Part shown: positions 35,380-46,631 of the stretch, in pieces
How the letters are laid out: the number at the start of each line of letters is the position of its first letter
How positions within the stretch are numbered: the stretch's first letter is position 1
Assembly: GCF_037893015.1 (NCBI RefSeq)
Contig: NC_133666.1
Location: 464,494,867 to 464,558,866, forward strand
Direction: 5' to 3'
Source: Macrotis lagotis
Taxonomy: Eukaryota; Chordata; Mammalia; Peramelemorphia; Peramelidae
DNA length: 64,000 nucleotides
Made by a program: the position numbers and the translations under genes
Notes under the pieces: model-generated
What the model was told of the DNA's origin: nothing
Seen by the model: only the letters and a program-made list of their open reading frames with translations
Database searches by the model: none

Positions 35380-35870
35380 ACTCAATAGTTATCAGTAGTC
35401 TGAGATATAAACAAACAGTTCTTAACAGGAGAATTGGAAACCATTAGCAACCATATGAAAGAATGTTCTTGGGTGGCTAGGTGGTGTAGTGGATAAAGCA
35501 CTGGCCCTGGAGTCAGGAGTACCTGGGTTCAAATCTGGTCTCAGACACTTAATAATTACCTGGCTGTGTGGCCTTGGGCAAGCCACTTAACCCCATTGCC
35601 TAGCAAAAAAAAAATGAAAGAATGTTCCAAATCACTAATAAGAGAAACGCAAATCAAAACAACACTGAGATTTCACCTCATGCTCAGCAAATTGGTAAAA
35701 ATGACAAAAGAGGGAAGCAGTTGATATTGAAGGGATTATGGTAGGATTAGGTGCATTAGTGTATTGTTGCTGGAGATGTTAATCAGTACAACCATTTTAG
35801 AAAACAATCTGAAATTTGAAAGTGACTACAATGTCCCTATCCAAGGAGTTCATTATAAAAAAAAAACCTT
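35380..35870 (+). mobile_element. Old L1 ORF2 fragment, sense, split by a SINE
   Basis: ACTAATAAGAGAAACGCAAA, CAAAACAACACTGAGATTTC, CAGCAAATTGGTAAAAATGA are L1 ORF2 C-terminal phrases. The SINE at 35469-35613 sits inside it. Confidence 0.75.
35469..35613 (+). mobile_element. WSINE1-like SINE, sense, 14-bp target-site duplication
   Basis: Flanked by ATGAAAGAATGTTC at 35455-35468 and 35614-35627. Sequence starts GGTGGCTAGGTGGTGTAGTG, has GGTTCAAATCT (B-box-like) and ends GCCTAGC plus an A tail. Confidence 0.95.
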
Positions 35871-36862
35871 ACATCAAAATATTTATAACAACACTGTTTG
35901 TGGTTATTAAGAAGTGAAATGAAGTAAATAGTTTATGAAAATCTTTTTCTTTCTCATATCTATACCAAGAATATCCTTGAAATAAAATGGAGATTATTAT
36001 CATAATGATTTTTATAAGGAGGGTATATATTCTACCACTTTTTCCACATTTCTTTACTACTATACCTTTCCAAATATTTGAAAATCAACACCTCAAAATC
36101 TTAAAAATTATCTTCTCTAGCATAGACATCCTCTATTTATACTTGTTCTACTCCAAACACTAATGCTATCCTCTTAGTGTTCCTTAGGGCTCTTTGTACC
36201 TCCTCATGTAATATTTTGGATACTATTATATTAGAGCCTAAACATGGTGACTCTATTTTCATTGTTGGAGAAAATGACTTGTTTTCAATTGAAATCTTTG
36301 CAGAGTTTTTCCTTTTTTCACCTGTTTGTTGTCTACCCTCCAGTGTTATACTTAAATGTTCTTGTGATGATCTGACTTTTTTGGCTCTTTTCCCAAGTTT
36401 TCAGGTAACTTGTTTTTCCTTCCTTTACTCTTTGCTGTTTTATGATTATAATCTTTCACTATTCCCTATAAGATTTTACAAATGATATTTTAACTGGGTA
36501 TGGTCATTGGCTGTCTTGAATTTTATTTGGCAAGGATATTTTGGTCTTCCTGTATTTAGAATGCTTTTTTTTTTCATTCCTATTCACTTATTTGTCCTGG
36601 ATCATTTGTGGTAAACTGTGGTGTACTTCCCTCTACCAAACACCCAAGTCTTGACCTTCTAATAGTATCATTAAGTCAGGAACTGTGCTTTTTTTATTTT
36701 AAATGAACTATAAAACTTTTAAAAATATCTATTATTTAAAATTAAACTTTTTCCCCTTCAGGAGTTAAGATAATCAATATTGGCTGTATATGTTCTTGCT
36801 ACTACTGACTACTCTGTTACTGTTATTAGAATAAAAGCATCATAAAGAAAACAGGTACTTAC
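35871..36862. other. LAMA1 intron stretch without recognised elements
   Basis: AT-rich; open frames around 36177-36485 are composed of hydrophobic low-complexity text without splice sites. Nothing identified. Confidence 0.5.
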
Positions 36863-36996
36863 CTTGCCATTTACCATCTCTATTCCAATAGCATCCACTT
36901 TGGTACTACTAATTCCAAGGAGAACACCATTCATTGCAGAGGTACGAAACTCTAGTGTAATGTTGACATCTGATCGAACTTTGTAGCCCTCTTTGA
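36863..36996 (-). CDS. LAMA1: LAMA1 exon: LG5, first half
   Basis: Two bases plus 44 codons; acceptor TTTCCAG, donor GTAAGT. Encodes KEGYKVRSDVNITLEFRTS, NGVLLGISSTKVDAIGIEM and VNGK. NIT is a sequon conserved in human. The match to human LG5 is close over the whole exon. Confidence 0.95.
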
Positions 36997-37154
36997 CTGG
37001 AAACAAATATAAAAGTTATCTTGGAATGAGATATAAGGAATGTAGAGTGTAAAATATAGCTTAGTGAATAAAGAAATATCTTGGTTTGCTTTGCTGAATG
37101 TCAGGGTATTTTTAAACATTCATTTATACTATAACAATAATAACAGCTAGCATT

Positions 37155-37357
37155 TATTCAGTTTTACAAACATCATTATCTTTTTTATCTTCATAACAAT
37201 ACTGGCAGATAGATGATTTAACTCTCCCTCCCCCCAACTATTTTTACAGATGAGGAAAGAGAGAAGTTAAGTGACTTGTCCAGGATCTGAGGCTAGATTT
37301 GAATTCAAGTCTTCCTGACTTCCAGGTCTAGCATTTGATCCACTGCACCAACTAGGC
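37155..37357 (-). mobile_element. CORE-SINE/MIR, antisense
   Basis: TTTTTACAGATGAGGAAAGA, GAGAAGTTAAGTGACTTGTC, TTTGATCCACTGCACCAACT. Confidence 0.75.
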
Positions 37358-39005
37358 TGACTAGTAAAAACATAGTAAAAACTAGTAAAAACATCTCAAT
37401 ATTTAATCTCATGACCTTACTGCTTCTAGATTTATTAAATAAATATTATACTGTTATAAACATGCAACAGATATGGAAATGAGAGTTAGAGAAGGGAATC
37501 TTTCATCTTTACACATAGAAACGTCTGGTGCTTTCTATAAGTTCCTTGCTTTGAATATTCAAATACTTGAACACCCCTTTGCCTTAAAAAAGAATTAATT
37601 TATGTCACCCCCTCAATGATTTAAACAAAATCAATTTGATTTTACTAAAATTTACATAATGCTAATTTTTATACTGAGATCTAAAATGTACAAGGCAATT
37701 ATGTGATGATATCCAACCTTAAGGAACATACATTCTTAGGCAGCATGGAAGTACAAGATCTACTTTTTGTGGATCAGGATTTTAAAAGTCAAGATTAATT
37801 GTTTATTTTCTTTCAAAGTAAGAGTGGAAATAGTGACTTGGACTCACATTTTTTTGTGTACCCTTGGGGTAGATGCCTTCATCAGTTATCTCCCTTCTTT
37901 CTTTTATTTTCAAATTTTCCTTCTCAAATGGGGTATCCTTCCCTTGTCTATAAACTTGCTCAGATCTCAAACCTAGAAATGCCTTTAATCTCCTCTCCTA
38001 TCTTTCTACTACTTTTCCTGACTAAATTTAGTTTCAATTCAGCATAAGTCCTTATTCAACAAAATATTGCGAGTGACATATTCATTGCCAGATCCAGTGG
38101 CATTTTCTAAGTCTTCATTCTCTTGTGATGGCTTTTCATCATTTGCCACTGCTCTTTTAAAATCAGTTCTTCATCTATACAATATCCTTTAGCCTCTATT
38201 ATATTGTAATCTGTTGGTTTTCTTCCAGTTCTGGGAATACTTCTTTTATTTTTTTTTTCCCCCAATCTTTTGCTTCTTCAGCCTTGGCTCTCTACTTCTC
38301 TCTTCACACTTTCTTTCTGAATGATTTTACCTACTCTAACAGATTCAAGTATCATCTCTCTTTAGATAACACCAGAATTCTTTACTCCAGCCTTTACTCT
38401 CTAATGAATTCATGTCTACAAATTGCATAATCTTTTTAACTTTTCCTCCTAGCTATCCTGATAGCATTTCAAATTTAACATATCAAAAGATAATCTCATC
38501 ATATTCTTAAGAGAAAGGTACTAAGGAACTAAGGTACCTTTCTACTAAGACACTAAGTAGAAGTCATAATGCTGCTGCCAGTCTTACTTTGAAAGGAGGT
38601 ATGTTTAATTTTGCCTTTTTTTAATCCTGATCTACAAAAAAGTAAAACTACTTCTGAGCTGCCTAAGAATAGAAATTCTTTAAAATTGGACCTTATTACA
38701 TAATTGTTTTGAAGAATACCTTGCACATTTTGTATTCTCAGTATAAAAATTAGCATTATGTAAATTTTTGCAAAATCAATTTAGCAAAATCAACAGGAGT
38801 GACATGAATCAATTTCAGTCATCCTTCCTTTCGGACTCCCACCATTTCCTCTCTGCCACCCCTCAGATATACGACCTAAAAAATTTGATGTCCTCTTTGA
38901 CTCTTCTCATATTTATTCAGCTACAAAAGTCCTTCAGAATCCCTTTTGCTTCTGTCCTCTTTTTTCTTTTCCTATTGTCACTATCCTAGTTCCATTCCCT
39001 CTCAC
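37358..39005. other. LAMA1 intron stretch without recognised elements
   Basis: Pyrimidine-rich in places (for example 38240-38340), possibly old L2 sequence; no exon or named repeat. Confidence 0.4.
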
Positions 39006-39009
39006 CAAG

Positions 39010-39335
39010 ATTATTTCAAGGGAATTCTACCTAGTCTCTCTAGAGACTCTTCCTCAAATCCATTCTTAATGCAGATTAACCTTTCTAAAGCACAAGTCAG
39101 TTTGTGTTATTCCATTGCTCAAAATTCTTAAGTAGATGAGATGCTCCCTGAATACACACTTCACTGCCTTTCCTTAGTGACTTTGGTTATATACTATTTC
39201 CCTTATGAAATCCTACCTACATATCTTTTAAGGCCCAGCTCAAAATGCTCCCTACTTGATAATATTTCTTCTGATATTTTTTTTCTCTGAACTTTCTTAC
39301 CAGTTTATAATATCTGATGTGCTTATCACATTCTA
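39010..39335 (+). mobile_element. L2 fragment
   Basis: Collinear with L2: TTCTTAATGCAGATTAACCT, TAAGGCCCAGCTCAAAATGC, CTTCTGATATTTTTTTTCTC. Confidence 0.6.
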
Positions 39336-39614
39336 TTTTACTGTGGGGTAGTCACTCAACTTCCATGGACCTCAGTTTTTCCATCTTTAATAAGAGAGGA
39401 TTGAACTAGTTGATCTCTAAGAAGACTTAAGTCGTAGTTATTTATATATAGACTTTAGAGCTAGAAGGAACTTCATATAAATTACCCCATCTCATTTTAC
39501 AGATTTCTCCCACCTGTACTAAAGATACTGTGTATCTCTGCATCTTCCTCACTATTTTGTATTAACCTCTCTCAGCAGGTTAATAAATGATTAATTAAAT
39601 AGACTATTACTTAC

Positions 39615-39768
39615 CAAGTGCAATATATCCACTTCCTTCAAAGAAAGTACCTTCCTGTGCCATTGTATAGCATTTAGTTACAGAAGAAGCAGAGATTGGG
39701 TTGTTTTTATCGAGCTGTTTGCCATTAATCATCACCTCCCCAATGCAGGCAGGAATACCATGGGTAAT
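39615..39768 (-). CDS. LAMA1: LAMA1 exon: end of LG4 and start of LG5
   Basis: 51 codons plus one base; acceptor GGTTTAG, donor GTAAGT. Encodes ITHGIPACIGEVMINGKQLD, then VTKCYTMAQEGTFFEGSGYI. The Cys pair (PAC and TKC) closes LG4; TFFEGSGYIAL opens LG5, with the split Val finished in the next exon. The downstream intron of only 494 bases is the shortest in the window. Confidence 0.95.
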
Positions 39769-40262
39769 CTAAACCAAAAGAAATATGATAGTATGTGAAC
39801 CAGATTAAAAGCGAAACCTCTATGAAACTGTCACATGGCATTGCTGATTAGTGTGGAACCTAAAGATAACAGTGAATATTTATGATGCTTATATACTATA
39901 AAAGGTTCTGTATTTATTTCAATTAATTATTGTGAAAGGAATGTGGAGTACATGGGGCTAAAGCAGTATAAATTACAAAAGAACTTCTGTTTTCTGAGTT
40001 TTGGTCAAATTGTTTACTCTGTCATCAAAATCACCAGTAGTTTAGTTTTAGTAACTAATAAGACTAGTTAGAATTTAGGGTATAGTTACAAGACAGCAAT
40101 TAGTAAACATCTTTTATAAATCTAGGTATCTTCTGAGACAATTTAAAGGAATTGAAAAATAAAGTTTTCAAAAGAGCTTTTCAGATCTGGGCTATGAGGA
40201 AAAATTTCCTATGCAAAATGAACCTAGATACATCAATGACATGATTAGAGAAGACTTCTTAC

Positions 40263-40421
40263 ATTTCCAATATTCTTGGCTCTATAATTTAATGGAAGGC
40301 CTCCAAGGTAAAATTTTCCTTCCACATCTAAGGTATTTCCATCTCCTATGGTGGTCACCATGGTTGACTCTTGTCCATCTATTGTGATGAAGCCCTTTCT
40401 TTTGATATATTCTGTTTTCAC
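40263..40421 (-). CDS. LAMA1: LAMA1 exon: LG4, continued
   Basis: 53 codons, phase 0 at both ends; acceptor AAATTTCAG, donor GTAAGA. Encodes VKTEYIKRKGFITIDGQES, then GDGNTLDVEGKFYLGGLP and YRAKNIGN. Human reads VKTDYVKRKGFITVDGRES here. The basic KRKGF patch belongs to the heparin/dystroglycan-binding face of LG4 as described for the family. Its upstream intron holds the ERV-in-L1 insertion. Confidence 0.95.
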
Positions 40422-41571
40422 CTGAAATTTAAACAAAATCTATAATTTATAAAAAATCTGAGCAAACATCAACCTCTTTCTTATGACAACAGCAATAATT
40501 CCTCACTGCATTCACAACACAGAAACAGCAAACTACAATAAATAAGGAGGAAAGAACTCTAACTTATAATCAGAGATATAAAAACTAGGATAATGTCACT
40601 TTTCATTTTGTTTTATTATGTCCCTATCATATGGGGAAGGTCTCTACTGGGAGTAAGGGGTAAGGGGGTGGAGGGACTCTTTGTCTATCTTTGCTTAATC
40701 CCAGTGGGTTCATTGTGGAATATGATTATAAGCCTAGGTGCCCCTGTTAATGCCTTAAGCGAAGAGACCTCAAAAGGTCCCGTTGAATCAGACAAGTAAG
40801 TCCACCTCTTTGGATACTCACTGGAAAAGATCACGGGGCAGCAAGTAGAGGGAGTAATGAATCAATTACAATTCAATATGAGGCACAGAGAATGGAGAGT
40901 TAGGTAAATAGAATAGGAGAAAGAGGTACAGCATAAGGAGGACAGAGAAAAAGGAGAGGGTCATAGAGTCACTTAATTGTAGATCAGAATTTTGGGATCA
41001 CTCAGGCAGCATGGAACCATTACAAGTAGAGGATTACTTGATGGATGGTTTTTTGGGGTCTCATTCTTATAAGGTTAGAATGAGGGTGTGATTTAACTCT
41101 TCTATCTTGGTCTTGGCACATCAGCATATCAATATTATCTCAAAGTCATCATTGACAGGTTAAAGAATTATTAAATTTGCATAACATTGTGCATGTCTAG
41201 AACTTATCTATAGCTTACAGACAGAGGGATTATTCTTGGGACCAAGGGGTCCCAATTGGGATCTAGCTGTCTTCTTCAAATTATACACATAGACTCTAGA
41301 TGTGGTCTTAATAATTTAGGAGCATTTTGAGATTGTGGCAGCTCTATTCATATTTCTTAATTCCTAATTTCTATTTCCTATTTATTGTATCCTTATATTG
41401 GCTACTTCTATATTTACTAAATTAATTGGTAGGGTAGTTGGAAAGATCATAACAAGACACAATATCAATACACAGTGGTAAGATATTTGGTAACTTTTCT
41501 AAAATACTAATGTATCTAATGTCCATTTTTCATCTAGAATATTAGCAACACCAAAAAAATACAATAGTAAT

Positions 41572-41815
41572 TGCTAGCATTTATTTTATAGCTACTAGTC
41601 AGCCACTAGAATAAAACATTAAGTTTATAAATATTATCCAATTTGGTCCTCACATTAATCCTAAGAGGTAAGAGTTATTATGATCCCAATTTTACACTTG
41701 AGAAAACCAAAGATAGACAGAAGTTAAGGGACTTGCCCAAGGTCACAGAGATAGTAAATAACTGAGTTTGAATTTGAACTCAGGTTCAGGACCCTATTGT
41801 ACCTAGTAGCCTCAG
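41572..41815 (-). mobile_element. MIR, antisense
   Basis: ATTTTACACTTGAGAAAACC, AGTTAAGGGACTTGCCCAAG, GTTTGAATTTGAACTCAGGT. Confidence 0.75.
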
Positions 41816-42104
41816 TATCATGGACAAACTACAAAATCAATCAGAAAAAGAGGGATTCAGGGTTGGGAGAGGTTTTTGAGTGAAGGAGACACTTGATATT
41901 ACTACCAATGACATTAGATTATGAGAACCTTATTTAGCAGATCCCCCTCCCCAAATTCCCCTGATGAGCTCTTCCATGGCACAATGAACACATTAGGCAG
42001 CTTAAATCCTTTTAAGTTTTTCAATTGATATTCAATCTGATCAATATCATTGCATTACACTATTAAAAAAAAAGCAAAAGAAAAAAATTCCTTAGCATAA
42101 GAAC

Positions 42105-42235
42105 TTTTTAACCAGCCCTTAGATTGTAAACTCTTTGAGGCCTGAAACTATTTTTTCTTTTCTTGTAATCCCAACACATATCCCCAAGGCCTGATACATA
42201 ATAGGAGCTTAATAAATGCTTATTTACTGACTGAC
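42105..42235 (+). mobile_element. L2 3'-end fragment
   Basis: AGATTGTAAACTCTTTGAGG, GCCTGATACATAATAGGAGC, TTAATAAATGCTTATTTACTG. Confidence 0.75.
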
Positions 42236-42312
42236 AGTCCAGTTCCTTTCAGAATAATAAAAAATTTCCAATTATTATATTCTATTTAAAATTTTCCTTA
42301 TTTCAAGGCACA

Positions 42313-42480
42313 ATTTTCTTTTTTTTTTTTTTTTTTTTGATTTTTGCATGTCAGTGGGGTTAAGTGACTTGTCCAAGAAAGGACAGCTAAATAAACATTA
42401 GGATTCAGAGCATGGATTTGAATTCAGATCCTCCTGATTCCAGGGCCATTATTTTATTTGCTTTGCCACCTAGCTGCTTC
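42313..42480 (-). mobile_element. WSINE1-like SINE, antisense, decayed
   Basis: Poly(T), GTCAGTGGGGTTAAGTGACT, GATCCTCCTGATTCCAGGGC, TTTGCCACCTAGCTGC. Confidence 0.85.
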
Positions 42481-42715
42481 CTGAGGTTCTAATTTTTTAA
42501 TCACTTTGCACAAATCTCAGAATTAAAAAAGGTGGGGTTTTTCCCTATTCAGTCTATCATAAACATTCTATTTTTATTTTATACATGTATCTTAAGAGAA
42601 CAGAGATACAGTTTCTAAGTTCAATTAATAGTATTAACTGAACAAAAGGTACTCATTTTAAAAAAGTTGTATATTTGTAAGTTGTATGTTTACAATTTAT
42701 CAATTCCTTTTTAAT

Positions 42716-42889
42716 TGATTTTATTTTTTCAAAAACATGTTATGAAATTTTTTCAACATTCATTCTTATACATATGAATATTTTTAAGTTGCACAATTTC
42801 CTTCCCTCTCCCTTCCCACCCCCCTCTCCTCAACAGCAAATAGGTTAATATTGTACATACTTATTTGTGGTAAACATGTTTACAGATTA
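42716..42889 (-). mobile_element. L1, 3'-terminal piece (left half of an L1 split by an ERV)
   Basis: T-rich start (poly(A) of the minus-sense L1), C-rich tract at 42807-42828, then marsupial L1 3' sequence. An 18-bp duplication TATCAATTCCTTTTTAAT at 42698-42715 and 49659-49676 brackets the whole interrupted L1. Confidence 0.85.
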
Positions 42890-42893
42890 GTCA

Positions 42894-43389
42894 TGGGAGG
42901 AATATAGGGGTGTTGGACTTCCATATGTATGTGAAAGGAAATTGTTATTTTACATTACAAAGACTAGGGTCTTCCCATATTGGTGCCTATGTGCAGGTAT
43001 GGGAATATAAAACAAGAGACTTAGCCTCAACCTGACCAAAACCTGAGATTAGATCAGGTTAGCCCCACTTATTTCTGAGTTAACCTAGGTTCCATGTCCT
43101 TCTCCTTTGCTCATGCTCAAGGAAATTACTGTTCCCTCCCATATGCTCATTAGTATAATGAACAGGGTGGGGAAAAACATATGGAGGTGATTGTACCAAT
43201 TAAATTGTGACCTTGGTCAATGATGGGCACAAAGGGGGAGGAACAAGACTTTCAAAGGGCATATAAGATCCATCCTTGCTGTGATTCAGGGCCCCTCTTC
43301 CTTTGAGAGAGGTGTTCCTTTTGTTAAGATATCTTAATAAAAGCCATTTTAATCATTCTAGACAAAGTATTTATGAGCCACTGAGAACA
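42894..43389 (+). repeat. 5' LTR
   Basis: Starts TGGGAGGAATAT and ends GAGAACA. Contains a TATAAG box at 43262-43267 and AATAAA at 43336-43341. Aligns along its length with the 3' LTR, differing at roughly one base in six or seven by eye. Confidence 0.88.
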
Positions 43390-43392
43390 ATT

Positions 43393-43410
43393 TGGGGTCT
43401 CATTCATGAT
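43393..43410 (+). other. Degenerate tRNA-Pro primer binding site
   Basis: TGGGGTCTCATTCATGAT matches the proline primer site TGGGGGCTCGTCCGGGAT at 13 of 18 positions and starts three bases after the 5' LTR. Confidence 0.65.
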
Positions 43411-43871
43411 TTAATTTAAACCCTTTCAATATTTTCCTAGAAGAATGCAACAAAATAGCATGTACATATGGCTTGATTTCAAGCATATTTCTTGGTGTTC
43501 TTTGTGGAGAAATATCTCAGATTTCTGAGAAGACTGGCTTGGACTAGGAGTCTAGTAATTAAAATGTCTGGAGGTAAAAGTTGTGGTAAGGGGTGGGGGA
43601 TGATCCTTAAGGTGGAAAGGGGGTGGCTGGAACTGCCTTACCCTGGCTAAGAAGTCCTCCTACTGGGCTGTGACCCAAAGGAGAGGCCAGAGGATTAGAG
43701 GATAATAGGGTACCTTGAAATGGGGAGAGGGGAGTTGGGGTTCTCTCTCCAGGAATTTCTCCAAAATTTAAAGCCCAAAATGGGGACTTGGGAGGCCAAG
43801 GAGCCTTGTGCTTGGAAACCATAAAGAATCCAATTGGATCCAATATGGTGCATGAATGAGTGAGTGTGTTC

Positions 43872-43872
<1 letters not shown>

Positions 43873-43924
<52 letters not shown>
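43873..43924. repeat. Microsatellite (GT)n
   Basis: About 25 uninterrupted GT units inside the ERV leader region. Confidence 0.97.
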
Positions 43925-43929
<5 letters not shown>

Positions 43930-44345
43930 ATTCATATGTTCTGTCCTGTAGAAATGGTCTGGGATATCCCTAGTCTTGGGGTATTTCTTGGTCTGGAGAC
44001 TCAACTTAAGTTTTAAACTATGGGAGGGGGCAAGGATTTAAGTCAAGGACTTTTGGAAAGTAGAGGGGAGGAGGAAGTAAAATCTTCAGCTCCTGGCACC
44101 TCCCTCTTGAGATTAGCCCCCTTCCCCACTGAGCTTGTGGCAATGTTTGGAACTAGAGAGGAAGGGGAGGTTCTTAAAGAGAAAAAATTGTGGAGCGGGA
44201 AAATTGAGAAGTTATATGAGGGAAGATTTCTTACTCTTTTGGCTGTCTGGGAAAGGCCCTGTGCTTTTTCCCTCAGTTGGGAGAAAGGGGTGGGGGATTG
44301 TACATGTGGTTTGATTCTACCACCTCCCCTTTTCATTAAGATTTT

Positions 44346-44488
44346 TTTTTTTGCAAGGCAAATGGGGTTAAGTGGCTTGCCCAAGGCCACACAGCTAGGT
44401 AATTATTAAGTGTCTGAGACCAGATTTGAACCCAGGTACTCCTGACTCCAAGGCTGGTGCTTTATCCACTACCCCACCTAGCCGCCCC
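44346..44488 (-). mobile_element. WSINE1-like SINE inside the ERV, 12-bp target-site duplication
   Basis: Flanked by CATTAAGATTTT at 44334-44345 and 44489-44500. Has the variant ending CCAAGGCTGGTGCTTTATCC, shared with other low-divergence copies in the window. Confidence 0.93.
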
Positions 44489-46474
44489 CATTAAGATTTT
44501 AACTGTAAACCGAGAACTGGAAGGGTGCCCCACCAGTGGAGGAAGAGAGAGGGGGAGGCAGGAGACTTCAAGTGTTTAGATTTAAAGGGGAAACAGCCAC
44601 AGATGAGGTGGTATGGTTGGGAAAAAGAAAGTAAAGACCAAGTTTTTTGAAAGGAAATCCATGTTTTCTTAATGCCTCTGCTCTTATCACATACTCCTCA
44701 CCCTCACTCTGTTTTTAAAATTAATCCATTTCTGAAATGGATTTTGGGTTATCACTTTGAGGGGTATTAGTGTTTTAAAGACTGACAAAACTTTTTGTGC
44801 AGAATGGAAGTAATTGTGCAACCTATATTTTTTTATCTAGAGTATGTCTATGTAAGTTAAATCTTGGGACTATTGAATCACCTTTGAGTTCAAGGTATTG
44901 TGAAGTTCTGTAGCAATTGGGATTTATTGAATGTAAGCAAATTTGGGAATCTATATATGTTACCAAGAAGAGAAATATATAATTATGTTATCAGGATTAT
45001 TTGCTGATTTCTTTTGGGCAGAAGAAAATAGTGTAGAGGAAAGAGTTTTGTAAAGGTATTTATATTAAAGCTAATTATGATAATAATTGTATTATTTTGG
45101 ATGGAGTTTTAGAATATAAGTGATGAATTCTCTCTCTAAAGCTTTTATAAAGCAAACTAAATGAATTGAAGTTTCATCTTATGATTTAGTCCTTTGCTAT
45201 TAGATTAACCATTACATAAATAAAAAAAGTTTTAAATGTATTGTATGTATGAGATTGAATTCTTGGAGGATCTGGATAAAGAAGCTTGGAAAACAAAAAT
45301 GTAAAAGACGTTGGAATATTCGTTTTGCTTTTGTTCTAAGGGAATAAGATGTTAGCATAAGAATCTTATGTTTAATGTAAATTAATAGTATGTTTAATTT
45401 TAAAGAAGTTAAGCTTGTGGACTTCTCTCATGATAACTGCAGACAGCTGATCTTGGTGGGGGTGGGAGGGAAGCTCTGGACAAACCTCAATTATATGACT
45501 GCCCCTGTAAGGTAACCTATTGAGAAGTAAGATGTATTTATCAATTATGTGATATACTTTTCTAAGTGCAAAGAGATTATGTTTATAATTATTTTATTAC
45601 CTGATATAATTAACACTTGATTGTCCTGAAGGGGTAATAAGAGAAAAATAAAAAATTGTGACCCCTTCTGGGATCCCTGAAATTTTTAAACTATGTATTC
45701 AACTTGGTATAGATCTGTAGGTTTATGTATAATGTAATAACGAAAAGATTGCTTTGTAAAATCTAGTAATTGATGTGGTACTCTCATTGCTGTTTTGTTA
45801 CAATGGAATTAATAACACATGTTGGAAAATTTTAAATCATCTTGTTCTAATGGTTTGAAATGATTCTGAAAGTAATGATTTGTCTGTTAAGCATGGCTAG
45901 TAGGTAAATATGTGTAATGTATAGAAATTTTCCAGATTTATATATATAAATTGGGATTAATGTGGTTATAAATATCCCAAAACTGCTTTGAAGTAAAAGC
46001 ACCTATGTAATATGAGAAAGATAAAAAATAATTGTGATAATTTGAGATTTCTCTGTGGCAATCTCTAGCTAATTGTTATGTGAGAATTCAGGAAATGATT
46101 GAAAATCTTCTAGCCAACGGAAGTTTAGTAATTGTATAATATAGCAGGCTAGGAGGGGTCTTTAGCCAAGAAGTATCAGACACACCATTTTTGTATAGGA
46201 AAAGAGAAAGATGGGATAGAACCAATATGGTTTCAGACAAGGCAATAGAGGTCTGGAGATCAGAGGCCTTGCACAAAGAGATAGAAGATGAGGTGTATAG
46301 GGCCAGTCATAGTTAGAACTCCTGGTTTTAGCAAGGACCTAGGAAGGATACTCAAAGCTTTGGGTAGGGGATTCATTATTTAGCATACCATCAAGACTAT
46401 AATTGGATTAGTGAATTGGACTCACTTGGAGTTCCAATTAAGGTAAAATTACTGTTTTAGATCATAGGATTTTT

Positions 46475-46631
46475 TTTTTAGTTTTTGCAAGGCAAATGGG
46501 GTTAAGTGGCTTGCCCAAGGCCACACAGCTAGGTAGCTAGGTAATTATTAAGTGTCTGAGATCGGATTTGAACTCAGGTACTCCTGACTTCAAGGCCGAT
46601 GCTTTATCCACTACACCACCTAGCCACCCCA
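46475..46631 (-). mobile_element. WSINE1-like SINE inside the ERV, 14-bp target-site duplication
   Basis: Flanked by ATCATAGGATTTTT at 46461-46474 and 46632-46645. Has a small internal duplication (CTAGGTAGCTAGGTAATTAT). Confidence 0.93.

Noticed and set aside
42943-42950. 5' LTR start at TGTTATT
   Set aside because: The two LTRs continue to align about 50 bases further upstream, and only the start at 42894 gives matching GTCA flanks.
44020-44409. 129-codon plus-strand open frame considered as a retroviral gag remnant
   Set aside because: No gag motif is visible, and its end lies in a SINE; it is within the ERV leader region.
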